64,000 bases of DNA, taken from assembly GCF_036850765.1 (NCBI RefSeq), contig NC_089493.1, positions 132,128,239 to 132,192,238 on the forward strand, written 5' to 3'. The first letter of the stretch is position 1; every line of letters starts with the position of its first letter. The notes beneath the pieces were generated by a model. It was not told the origin of the DNA. It worked only from the letters and a program-made list of their open reading frames with translations, and ran no database searches. The position numbers and the translations under genes were made by a program. The DNA is from Saccopteryx bilineata. Its lineage: Eukaryota; Chordata; Mammalia; Chiroptera; Emballonuridae. Shown piece by piece: positions 23,901-34,349 of this stretch.

Positions 23901-24732
23901 ATTGTCATTCGTTTCTAGGAATTTTTAAATTTCTTCTTTGATCTCATTCTTAATCCATTCATTATTTAACAACCTGCTATTTAGTTTCCATGTGTTTGAG
24001 AATTTTTGAGCTTTTCTGTTGTGATTCATTTCTAGTTTCATGCCATTGTGATCGGAGAAAGTGCTTGATACGATTTCAGTCTTCTTAAATTTGTTGAGAG
24101 CACTTTTGTGCCCTAACATGTGGTCTATCCTAGAGAATGTACCATGAGCACTTGAAAAGAATGTATATTCTGCTGCTTTAGGGTGAAAGGTTTTGAAGAT
24201 ATCTATTAAATTGAGTTGATCTAGTGTTTCCAATAAGTCTGCTGTTTCTTTGTTAATTTTCTTTCTTGAGGATCTATCTAGTGATGTTAGTGGGGTATTG
24301 AAATCCCCTACTATTATAGTGTTGCTGTTGATCTCGCCCTTTAAATCCATCAAAGTCTGCTTTATATATTTAGGTGCTCCTATATTAGGTGCATAGATAC
24401 TTATAATAGTTATATCTTCCTGTTAGATTACTCCCTTTATCATTATGTAGTGGCCTTCTTTATCTCTTACTATATCCTTTGTTTTAAAGTCCAATTTGTC
24501 TGATACAAGTATTGCTACTCCAGCCTTTTTTTCATTTCCATTTGCATGAAACGTTTTTTTCCATCCTTTTACCTTCAATCTATGTGTGTCTTGTTCTAAG
24601 GTGTGTCTCTAGTAGACAACATATGTATGGGTCCTGTTTTCTTATCCACGCAGCTACCCTATGTCTTTTGATTAGATCATTTAATCCATTTACATTTAAG
24701 GTTATTATTGATATGTAGTTGTTTATTGCCAT
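20948..24732 (-). pseudogene. ORF2: L1 ORF2 (endonuclease / reverse transcriptase), broken
   Basis: ORF2 begins near 24732 (MAINNY). The endonuclease part has an in-frame TAA near 24426, then runs open through GDFNTPL and SDHN catalytic motifs (24353-23925). A one-base deletion shifts the frame near 23440. The reverse transcriptase with FADDMILY is open at 23144-22155. Another single-base shift lies in an A-run near 22160-22170, after which the C-terminal domain, including the Cys-rich segment, is open to 20948. At least one stop and two shifts therefore disable it. Confidence 0.93.
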
Positions 24733-24804
24733 TTTCTTCTTTAAAGGTGTATTTCTTTTTTTTTTTTTTTTTTTTTGCTGTATTCTTTTCCCACTTTGAT
24801 CTGT

Positions 24805-25698
24805 TTACACCAGGCCCCTTAATATTTCCTGCAGCATTGCTTTGGTTGTAATGAATTCCTTGAGTTGTTTTTTATCTGGGAAGCTTTTTATTTCTCCTTT
24901 GATTTTAAACGATAGCTTTGCTGGATAAAGTAGTGTTGGTTGTAGGTTCTTGTTCTGCATTACTTTGAATATTTCTTGCCATTCCTTTCTGGCCTCAAGT
25001 GTTTCTGTTGAGAAGTCAGATGTCATCCCTATGGGGGCTCCTTTGTAGGTGATAACTTTTTTTTCTCTTGCAGCTTTTAATATTTTCTCTTTATCGCTTA
25101 GCTTAGGTATTTTAATTATGATGTGTCTTGGTGTAGGTTTCTTTGGGTTTCTCTTTAATGAAGTCCTCTGTGCTTCTTGGATTTGTGAGAGTTTCTCTTG
25201 CATTAATTGAGGGAAGTTTTCAGCTATGATATGATTGAAGAAAGTCTCTATCCCTTGTTCTTTTTCTTCTTCTTCAGGAACCCCTATGATGCGGATGTTA
25301 TTTTTCTTCATGTTGTCACAGAGCTCTCTAAGAGTTTCCTCTGACTTTTTGAGTCTTTTTTCTCTTTTCTTCTCTGCTTTCATGCCTTCATTCCAGTTGT
25401 CCTCTAACTCGCTGATTCGATCCTCTGCTCTATCTATCCTGTTTTTAATTCCTTCCATTGTGGTCTTTATTTCTGATATTGTATTTGTTGTCTCCAATTG
25501 ATTCTTTTTTATACTTGCTGTTTCTTTATTTAGGTTTTCAAACTGCCCCTCCATTGTTGTTCTAAGATCCCTAAGCATCCTTACAATCATTATTTTGAAC
25601 TCCGCATCTGGAAGTTTGATTATTTCCATATCACTCAGTTCATCTCTTGAAGGTGTCTCTTGTGGTTTCATTTGGATTGCACTCCTTTGTCTTCTCAT
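24805..25698 (-). CDS. ORF1: L1 ORF1 protein (RNA-binding chaperone), intact
   Basis: This 297-codon uninterrupted ORF encodes the L1 nucleic-acid chaperone that coats L1 RNA in cytoplasmic particles. The order is typical: a coiled coil from about residue 40 to 130 (RIDRAEDRISELEDN and following KEKR-rich heptads), an RRM starting near NIRIIGVPEEEEK, and a C-terminal domain ending in PDKKQLKEFITTKAMLQEIL. The length is slightly short against the human 338 residues, mainly in the N-terminus, as in other mammals. Expression would rely on the L1 5' UTR promoter. Whether it is active cannot be seen. Confidence 0.9.
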   Translation of the reverse strand: MRRQRSAIQMKPQETPSRDELSDMEIIKLPDAEFKIMIVRMLRDLRTTMEGQFENLNKETASIKKNQLETTNTISEIKTTMEGIKNRIDRAEDRISELEDNWNEGMKAEKKREKRLKKSEETLRELCDNMKKNNIRIIGVPEEEEKEQGIETFFNHIIAENFPQLMQEKLSQIQEAQRTSLKRNPKKPTPRHIIIKIPKLSDKEKILKAAREKKVITYKGAPIGMTSDFSTETLEARKEWQEIFKVMQNKNLQPTLLYPAKLSFKIKGEIKSFPDKKQLKEFITTKAMLQEILRGLV

Positions 25699-26607
25699 CC
25701 TCTTTTTTTTTTGTTTTATTTGTAGAGTTGGTTGAGTCTAGGCTTGGTGTTGTCTGCCTCCAGTTTTCAGTTGTGTTATTTCTAGGTCTTCTTGGGTTGG
25801 TATCAGCTGTTATCTGTAATCCACTTTTGGATTTGGGCAGCTTTGAAGTCTTGATTTGTTTGTTTTCTTAACAGGTGATAGTCTTGTTTACTGATCTCAG
25901 CAGGGGGCTTCCTTGAAACTGTATCCAGGAATGCGGTGGGTGTAACCTGAGACTCTGAAGGCCTCTTTAGCCAGCTAGACTCACTGGGGGTAGGGTGTTT
26001 TCTCAGCTTCAGTAGGGGGAGGTGTATCTCAGATCTCCATGGAGACCTGAGTTACTGCCCCTCCTCCCCACTTCTTGTTTTCAGCTGTGTCTTGTTGCGC
26101 TGATTGGAGCTGGAGAGATGTCCGGAGGTCTCTGATCCGGAAGTACTTCAGCTCTGTTTTGTGAAAGGTTCAGTCCCTCCCCCAGCTATGACCGCCTCCA
26201 GCACGGATGAGTCAGCCCTTTTAGCTCCTCTCCTGCATTCCTTATCCCCTCACAGCCTGTCCCTCTCCCTCTCCTCTCCATCTGGGAGATAAGCTGGTCC
26301 TTTCAATGCACCTCGCTCCCTGGTCGCCAGGCAAGTGGCTGTGAGCAGTAGTTTCTGCTCCCCACCCTTCGAGATCCTCTCTGGGCTCTCAGCCCCACCC
26401 CTCCCTTTGTTCCGGCAAGCAGAGGAGGTTCAGGGGCTCCCTACCAGGACTCCTGTGATTTCCTCTTTGCTCCTTGGTTTTTGAGAGCCAGTCTTGCAGT
26501 TTAGAGTTGGTTTTTCATGCTGATTTTTCCTAAATTGATTTGTATTCCAGTTTGGTGGTGAGAGCTGGGTGTCTGTGCATCCGCCTACTCCGCTGCCATC
26601 TTTTTCT
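25699..26607 (-). promoter_or_regulatory. L1 5' UTR / internal promoter region
   Basis: This is GC-richer sequence between ORF1 and the L1 5' end. A YY1-like AAGATGGC element lies at the very start on the - strand, as in other mammalian L1 promoters. The promoter role is known for the family; activity of this copy is not shown. Confidence 0.7.
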
Positions 26608-27815
26608 CTGTATCACAGATTCTTAAATTGTATATATCTAATTTTGTATCTCAGATTATTGCGGAATTTTGCGGTGTATATAATATATTTTTATATATTT
26701 AAATTATTTTTGCAGTAAAATAAACATTTTTTAACCTACGAAATTGAAAATATAAGATAATTAAAACACATTAAAAGAATATTTAATTGATATAAGGTCT
26801 TAAAATATATAGAGATAATAAAATAAATATAATGTCAATATTTCGTGTATTTTCACCTATCATGGGCGGATATTGGAACCTAACCCCTGCGGTAGAAGAG
26901 GGACCACTTATAAGGGATTCTTCTCTCCTGATGAAGTCCATCACTCTGTGATAGATAATGCTGTGAAGCTGGCAAAGCTACTAGGAGGAGATGGCTTCAA
27001 TAACATGACTCCTGATGACATTAATGACCTGATTGATGCCCTGATCGATGGACGAAGTCGTGACGGAGATGACGAAGTCGGCAAGTGAAGAAGAGGAAGA
27101 GGAACAAGAGGAACTAGGGGTTGAAGAAGAAGAGAAGGTTGACCTAACACTTGATTGCCTCGCAACCATGGTCAGAATGGCCAAATAACTTCAAGTGGCT
27201 CAGGAATGGAACCCCCAAATGCTTCATTCATTGCAGTTCTCAAATACAATAGAGTTTGGCATACTAGTTTTTAAAAACCTCTCCCAGAAGTAAAAGCAGC
27301 GCCAGCAACTCCTCATAACTATGTTCCTCACTCAGAAGAAGACACCAGTTTGCTACAGCTTTAGCAAAAACAGAAGTTATAGACGAGGGTGAAGATACAG
27401 TACCTCTTGATGAAATGGTGCCTTCAGAAGACCTGTAATGGTCTTGTTGGCTGTGCAGTACATTCATCTCATCATCATCACCTTCATCGTCATCAGTACT
27501 GCACAGCTAATTCATCATCATTTTCATTCATGTTGTAGTATATTCACTGGTGAGTACCCATATAGAATTTTATATGTTGTTAAAATTACGTAGGTTTAAG
27601 AGTGTATAAAGTGTTTTAAGAGCATAGGAAGTGTTTATAAGAGGGTAGGAAAGGTTAATAACAGTGTGGGAAAGGTTTATAAGAGTGTGTGGTGGGTTTA
27701 TACAGCCTTAAAATATAATAAATAATTAAATATAAGGTCACTACTTTGCGGATTTTTGCCTATCATAGCGGGCTCTGGAACCTAACCCCCGCAATTTATG
27801 AGGGACCACTGTATA

Positions 27816-28561
27816 CAAAATAATAGAGTTTCAAAATACATAAAGAAAAAATTGACAGAATATAGGCCAAAGAAGAGAATTTTACAATCATAGTTGATTT
27901 TACCGTTATCCTTTCTTCAGTTGATGGAACTAGGCTAGACAAAAAAAAACAACAAAACACCAGCAAACATAGACTATCTGAAGAGTACTGTCAACTACCT
28001 AGCCTTAATTGAACATTATAGCAAACAGTGGTGAATACATATTCTTTTCAAGTGTATGTGGTATGTTTATAAAAATAAACTACAACCTGTGTGAAAAAAC
28101 AAGTCTCTCATTTAGAGAGCCTGGAGCCATACAGAGTTTGTTATCTGATCTCAATGAAATTGAATTAGAAAGCAATAATTACAAGATAATCAGCAAACAA
28201 CTTCTAAATGAACATCAGTCAAAGAAGATATAGTCACTTCAGCAAATAGTATCAAAACAAGTGGACATGTGTATGGGCTAAAATGAACCTTAACCTTTAT
28301 TTCAAATTGTGTACATAAAATTGGACTTAAAAAAACGCCCTAAATGTAAAAGTTAAAGCTAAAGCTATTAAACTTCTAACGGAAATCACAGGAGAGAATC
28401 CTTGTAACATGAGTTAGGCAAAGATTTCATTAAAAGCATAAACTAAAAGCAAATATTGGTAAAATGTACTTTATCAGAATTAGATTCACTTTTTGTAAGG
28501 CACTTAAGAAAACAAAAAGGCAAATTACATACTGGGACAAAGTTTTTACAAAATACATATA
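27816..28561 (+). repeat. Old L1 ORF2 fragment, host of the mariner-like insertion
   Basis: The + strand shows endonuclease-like sequence (about 27900-28190) and, from about 28371 to 28560, the well-known stretch equivalent to KLDFIKIKNF...DWEKIFAKH. The same L1 continues at 29426-29490 (ATGATAAAGGG...AATACATTAAGAA). It is heavily mutated. Confidence 0.75.
28154..28420 (+). repeat. Left arm of a large inverted repeat
   Basis: It is the reverse complement of 28695-28956 with about 95% identity by eye (about a dozen differences, including a 6-bp duplication and single-base indels). The spacer is 274 bp. Parts of the arm look like L1 ORF2. Confidence 0.93.
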
Positions 28562-29423
28562 CAGTGAGTCTGTAAAGTCATGGTGCACTTTTGACCGGTC
28601 ACAGGAAAGCAACAAAAGATGATAGAAATGTGAAATCTGCACCAAATAAAAGGAAAACTCTCCCAGTTTCATACCTATTCAGTGCAGTTCAATGTGCCTA
28701 ACTCATGTTACAAGTGTTCTCTCCTGTGATTTCTGTTACAAGTTTAATAGCTTTAACTTTTACATTTAGGGTGTTTTTTTAAGTCCAATTTTATGTACAC
28801 ACTTTGAAATAAAGGTTAAGGTTCATTTTAGCCCATACACATGTCCACTTGTTTTGATACTATTTGCTGAAGAGACTGTATCTTCTTTGACTCGATGTTC
28901 ATTTAGAAGTGTTTTGCTGATTATCTTGTAATTATTGCTTTCTAATTCAATTTCATCTGTGGGCTCACGCACAGATTTTTTAGGGCTCCTTAGGTAGCTA
29001 TCCCGTATAGCCTCTACAGACTCGTCACTGACTCATGGCCTACCAGAACGGGTTTCTCCAACAAACTGCCAGTTTTCTTCAACTGCTTATCCCACCGAGT
29101 AATGTTATTCCTATGTGGTGGCACTTCATTATAAACGCGCCGATATTCACGTTGCACTTTGGTCACGGATTCAAATGTAGCAAGCCACATAACACACTGA
29201 ACTTTCCTCTGTTCTGTCTACATCTCGACTGGCATGGCCGTGGGCTGCTCCGCTGTATACACGGTGTTAACGTCATCATCTGCGCATGCGCACATGCTGC
29301 CACATCATCCTACAGAAACTGGGAGGGTTTTCCTTTTACTTGGTGCAGATTTCACATTTCTGTCGTCTTTTGTTGCTTTCCTGTGACAGGTCAAAAGTGC
29401 ACCGTGACTTTATGGACACATTG
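28562..29423 (-). mobile_element. Mariner/IS630-like DNA transposon, internally rearranged
   Basis: Long inverted repeats of about 110-130 bp: the left end (28562, AGTCTGTAAAGTCATGGTGC...) pairs with the right end (to 29423). Both ends have flanking TA (28560-28561 and 29424-29425). The - strand carries a helix-turn-helix segment (ITRWDKQLKKTGSLLEK, about 29165-28985) like that of IS630/mariner-type transposases. It interrupts an old L1: the ORF2-like sequence stops at 28560 and resumes at 29426. The interior at 28695-28956 is replaced or overlapped by an inverted copy of flanking sequence. Confidence 0.75.
28695..28956 (-). repeat. Right arm of a large inverted repeat, inside the mariner-like element
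   Basis: It is the partner of 28154-28420. Its outer edge abuts the helix-turn-helix coding remnant and its inner edge abuts the left terminal repeat region of the transposon. Confidence 0.93.
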
Positions 29424-29748
29424 TATGATAAAGGGTTTGTGTCAAGAATACATTAAGAATTTTTACAACTCAAAGCAACTCAGTTTTTAAATGGACAGAT
29501 TTGAACAAACATTTCATGATACATGATTGATTAGTAAGTGCACGGAGAGGTGCTGGACACCACTTGTGAAGAAAGAACGAGACCAACATTGCCCAATGTT
29601 GCTGAGGCTGTGCAGCAACTGCAATTTTCTGACCTTGCCAGTGAGAGTGCAGATATGTGTTTTCTTTAGAAAACCATAGGCAGTAGCATATAAAGTTAAA
29701 CATACATTCACCATTATACCTAGCAATTCCACTTAAAGATATTATCCT

Positions 29749-30127
29749 GGCCCTGGCTGGTTGGCTCAGTGGTAAAGCGTCAGCCCAGCATGTGGAAGTA
29801 AGTCCCAGGTTCAATTCCCAGTCAGAGCACACAGGAGAAGTGACCATCTGCTTTTCAACCACTCCCCCCCCATTCTCTCTCTCTCTCTTTCTCTCTACCT
29901 CCTGCAGCCATGCCTTGAATAGTTCAAGCAGGTTGGCCCCGAGTGCTGAAGAGGGCTTCCTGGTCTCGCCTCAGGTGCTAAAATAGCTCGATTGCCGAGC
30001 AATGGAGTAATGGCCTTAGATGGGCAGAGCATTGCCCAGTAGTGGTCTTGCCAGGTAGATCCCAGTCCAGGCACATGTGGGAGTCTGTCTCTCTGCCTCC
30101 CTGCCTCTAGGTAAATAAATTTTAAAA
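29749..30127 (+). repeat. Rhin-type tRNA SINE (first of a tandem pair)
   Basis: Preceded by AAAGATATTATCCT (29735-29748) and followed by AAAGATACTAACCT (30128-30141). It is diverged from the consensus more than the following copy. Confidence 0.9.
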
Positions 30128-30141
30128 AAAGATACTAACCT

Positions 30142-30524
30142 GGCCCTGGCCAGTTGGCTCAGCGGTAGAGCATCGGCCTAGCATGCGGAGGACCCGGGTT
30201 CGATTCCCGGCCAGGGCACACAGGAGAAGCGCCCATTTGCTTCTCCACCCCTCCGCCGCGCTTTCCTCTCTGTCTCTCTCTTCCCCTCCCGCAGCCAAGG
30301 CTCCATTGGAGCAAAGATGGCCCGGGCGCTGGGGATGGCTCTGTGGCCTCTGCCTCAGGCGCTAGAGTGGCTCTGGTCGCAACATGGCAACGCCCAGGAT
30401 GGGCAGAGCATCGCCCCCTGGTGGGCAGAGCCTCGCCCCATGGTGGGCGTGCCGGGTGGATCCCGGTCAGGCGCATGCGGGAGTCTGTCTGACTGTCTCT
30501 CCCTGTTTCCAGCTTCAGAAAAAA

Positions 30525-30555
<31 letters not shown>
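30142..30555 (+). repeat. Rhin-type tRNA SINE (second of a tandem pair)
   Basis: It was inserted into the downstream target copy of the preceding SINE; AAAGATACTAACC flanks it at 30128-30140 and 30556-30568. It is close to the consensus with a long A tail, so it is younger. Confidence 0.93.
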
Positions 30556-30556
<1 letters not shown>

Positions 30557-31039
30557 AAGATACTAACCCAAGCATAATGAAAACCACCTAGAAATGTGTC
30601 CAAATGTTACTAACAGCATTCTTTATAATAATAACCAAAAACTGCTGAGTGACTAAAGAAGTTCTAGTATATCTGTTTTATGGAATCCTACTACTAATAA
30701 AAAAGAACAAAATATAGTAGTACTTCTCTGTTGAGCACACTGGTGCCTTTCACCACCCCCACCCTACTCTACCCCCACTTTCTTTGCTTCTCTCTCTTTC
30801 TCCTAAGCTCCAGAGACCCTTGTTTTTCCTCTGTAACTTGTTTCCTGAGCCCATTTCTTCTACCTTTGTGATTTTCTAAATAAACTTTATTTTACACTTT
30901 GAGTCTTAGCTCTGAATTCTTCTTAGCCAGAACTTGAGTACCAAGGTTGATGAACCAAGGTCCAGTCTGACTACTGGTCTAACACCTGGTCCTGTTTTGC
31001 CACTGTCAGAACTTCAAGGAGAAATAGAGAAATTCGCAG

Positions 31040-31620
31040 TTTTACTTGGAAACTTAAATACTCCACTCTCGGTAATTGATAGAACATGCAGACAAAATTC
31101 AGCAAGGATATAATAGACCTAAACAACACCATTAAGCACTTTGACTTAACACTTTTCAAGTACACATGGAAAATCCATCAACACAGATCATATTCTGAGC
31201 CATCAAAGAAACAAATTTAAAATGACTGAAATTCATATGAAGTATGTCTCTGACGATAGGGAATTAAACCAGAAATCAGCACAGAAAGATATCTGAAAAA
31301 TCCCTCAAATAACACACTTGAAATAATTCATAAGTCAGAAAGTAAAAAGTGAATGAAATCATATGGCACAGAATAACATGTATAAATCTCAAAATCATTA
31401 TGCTTAGTGAGTGAAGTCATTAAAGACTACATACCGTATGATTCCAAAGATACGAACTTCTGGAAAAGGAATATCTATAGTGACTAAAAGCAAGTTGTTA
31501 GTACCAGGAGTTGGAAGGAAAGGATCCAACTGCAAAGGGGCACAAGGGAATGTTTTTGAGTGAGGAAATATTCTACTCTATACTTAAAATTGGTGGATTT
31601 TATTTTTCTAAACATTGCCC
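31040..31620 (+). repeat. Old L1 fragments
   Basis: 31100-31310 resembles the ORF2 endonuclease region of older L1s (TTTTCAAGTACACATGG...CATATTCTGAGCCATCAAAG). 31340-31620 resembles an L1 3' UTR (GATTCCAAAGATACGAACTTC...). Confidence 0.65.
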
Positions 31621-33489
31621 TTATAAAAAAAAGAAATAAATCCTCTCTATCTTTTTAGCTCCAGGTTAATAATGCCACCGATTTATAAAACCTTCCTTTC
31701 GTCTGTTGAAGCAATGCTTCATTTCTCTGAACTCCTAGAACTCTGTCTTGTAAATCTTAGAATGCTCCTTATCATTTTCTGTTTTGTCATTTTATTTTTA
31801 CATTTAAACTCCTCTACTAGGTTAATTTCTTTGGATGCAGAGACCATTTCTAATTTTTATCTTGGATTCTCCAAAGTCTGTTTTTTGCATATCTTATTAT
31901 TTCCTTTTCTCAAAAGTGGTGGATAGAACATTATTCCATTTAATGAAGTTTTCAGTTAATTTGATTTGTCTTTTCTGACTATAGATGTACTGCTTTGTAA
32001 ATACATTCATCATAGGCAATTGTGATCCATCACAATTTCCTTTATCTAATGAAAGAATTACCCCCCCCCCAAATTCCAAGCTTACATGTTCCTTTTAAAA
32101 ATTTCTCATTGCTGATAAATAGAAAAAATTATCTTTCCTGATGTTGAACTCTAGGAGATGTTACATGGACTGTTAGTAAGGGATGTGGGTGTATTAAACA
32201 ATTCAAATAACTCAGTCTGGGGTTTTGCAAAAGAGCTAGAAATGTTCTTTGATAAGATGTTTGTCATATCACTTTTTATAAAAAGCCAGGTGTATAACAT
32301 TTAAATCTGATTTTATTGATGACTTTTTCATAGGACTTCTAGGATATTATCCTGGTTTGTAGCTTATAGATGATGTACATGCAAGTATAGAATTTAGTGA
32401 AGGGAACATGTGACTAAAATATCTTCTGTTTAGCCTTTGTCAAATAGTAGCAAGCAGATTTCTAGAATAAACTAAATTTAATACATTCTTCCATGAGATT
32501 CTGAAATGTCTATATCCTGTATTGTTGAGTCAAGGGGAGAGCCATATACTTTAGGTAACAGAATTGTATAAATGGCAAAGTTGACATTTATTTGTCAAAA
32601 TTTAGGAGCCCAATTTACCTTTTTGCTAAATCTTAAGGATAGTTCACTTCTCCATGGAAAGTACCTGACTGAAGGTGAAGCTAGTTTTCTCAAAACCTTT
32701 TATCCAAAGAACAGACAGGCAGCTGAGACACACAGTTGTATCTAAAGACATGAGGGATAATTGATCTGAAGACTTTGTAAAAAGTAGGAGTGATGCAAGG
32801 AGAATCTGAGAGACTGAGAGGCTGGGCTGAGGTCCCAGGTCAGTCGCCTCAAAGCTCTGGCGACATAACCTTGGATGGATGCTCACTTGCCCTGAGTCTG
32901 TTTCGTCAGCTGTAAAAATGGAAACAAGAATTATTTCTTCATATGTTTATTTTGAAAATTTAATGGTTATATAGTTTAGTTCCTGGCAGTCTTCACCCCC
33001 AATAATTTATTAGTTCCTTTCCTCACACTAGATCATAAGAACATATGGGTATGAGTCTTATAAAAGGTTTATAATCCTATTAGAATTAGATACTCAATCA
33101 ATATCAATGAAATAAAACTTTTAGATAATTTTCATAATTGTCAGTTTTTAATACAAATTATCAAATATGTTTACATTAGTTCCTAGTGAATAATGATTAC
33201 AGCATAGTAAGTTATTATATTATTTTGCTTGGCATGTGCCTGCTGAGTTGAGTCATTTTGCTGTTATTACATTGACACCATTTAGCCAGAAGTGAACTCA
33301 CCCCTGTGGAGTCTTAGTGGAGCCACAGAGCCTGCACTACACAGAATTGCATCCAAATTAGACGGTACATTAAACCATAGTATTCCTGTATGTGTGTAAC
33401 AGTCCCAACATTTTGCTGAAAGGTCATTTAAAAAATGTAGTGTATTCAAGCATTTTAGAGAGAAATTAAGCTCCATGCCTTGAGAAGCA

Positions 33490-33710
33490 ATGCCCACATG
33501 GCATTGGGTGGGCACCTCCTGGATAAAAGCCAGGCCATAACTGGCTGGGCTTTGCAGGCTGTTCTCTGTTGCAACTACATGGCTCTGCAATTGGGCAGGA
33601 AAACAGAGAGACGACATGTAAGTGAGGGGGTGCCTTTATTTACAAAAAAAAAAAAACGGGGCAGACCAGATTTGACTCATGGGCCATAGTTCGCTAACCT
33701 ATATCATAAC
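33490..33710 (-). repeat. Short hAT/MER-like repeat
   Basis: The - strand begins GGTTAGCGAACTATGGCCCATG...CAAATCTGGTCTGCCCC, a typical MER hAT end. The rest matches weakly. Confidence 0.45.
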
Positions 33711-34349
33711 AAAAATAGCACTGATCCACCTCTGACATGAACTGAGTACTGGTAACAAAACATTATTTACCTTCCTTATGATACTTTCTTTTTAATACTA
33801 AAATAAAAAGGTAAGACTCTTATCTTCTTACCTTAAATTTTATTAACTTTGGTCATCAAAAGTTTGCTGGTATAAAAGGCATCTTTTCCTGAAGGTTAAA
33901 CAGTGCTGCAGAATCTTGACTTTATACTGGTCGTGTGACCTGGGTTTAAAACGAATTATACACATATTGCTTCTTCCCTTTGGGAGCTTTGAAATCTAAA
34001 AGAACTTCAGCCTTACAGTCTATGAGACCAAACCCTTCACTTTACATTGATATTTTACCAGGAACTGTAGTGATAGAACTTTGGCTCACACTTTTTGTGT
34101 GTGTAGAAACTCTGAGTTTCATATGTTGCCTTAGTGTAGAATAAAAGGTAGTAAGACCAAGGCTAGCTTTTTTATTACTTACTCAGTGGCACACAGCACT
34201 TACACTATTTGAAATCTTTAACAGCCAGGAGCTGCTGTTGGTGAATGAAACCCATTTCACAGATAAGGAAACTGAAGTTTAGTAACATAATTAACTGGCC
34301 CAAGGACACATAGCCCGGGTGGATGTCAGAGCTGAGATTGGGCCCAGGA

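Larger units (their letters stand above)
20646..26607 (-). mobile_element. Full-length LINE-1 (L1)
   Basis: About 5.96 kb with a T-rich 3' end at 20646, a perfect 17-bp target duplication (CTGTATCACAGATTCTT at 20629-20645 and 26608-26624), ORF2 and ORF1 on the - strand, and a roughly 900-bp 5' UTR. The 5' end on the - strand begins AGAAAAAGATGGCAGCGGAG, matching the YY1-type start of mammalian L1s. The perfect duplication and intact ORF1 show a fairly young insertion. ORF2 is broken, so the copy is not autonomous. Confidence 0.97.
20584..27815. mobile_element. Tigger-like DNA transposon remnant, split by L1
   Basis: Outside the L1, 20584-20628 and 26625-26700 join into a Tigger-like end (AATATCGCGG...GTGGTCCCACTGTATC). 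Two similar end modules in the same orientation follow, at 26854-26909 and 27758-27812 (both CCTATCAT...GGAACCTAACCCC...GGGACCACT). Between them is acidic coding-like sequence, 26920-27185, with MTPDDINDLIDALID, resembling a Tigger transposase C-terminus. The repeated end module suggests two related elements or an internal duplication. The exact family is unresolved. Confidence 0.5.
30570..34349. other. Mostly unique intron sequence
   Basis: 30730-30960 has a pyrimidine-rich stretch followed by an AATAAA and could be an old LTR end. Otherwise it holds only the L1 and hAT pieces listed separately. No coding potential beyond chance. Confidence 0.5.

Noticed and set aside
26873..27088. Small gene on the + strand with an acidic protein
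   Set aside because: It lies between Tigger-like end modules and resembles a transposase C-terminus, so it is treated as part of the transposon remnant.
29035..29490. 151-codon + strand frame
   Set aside because: It is antisense to the mariner-like coding remnant and crosses the transposon boundary into old L1.
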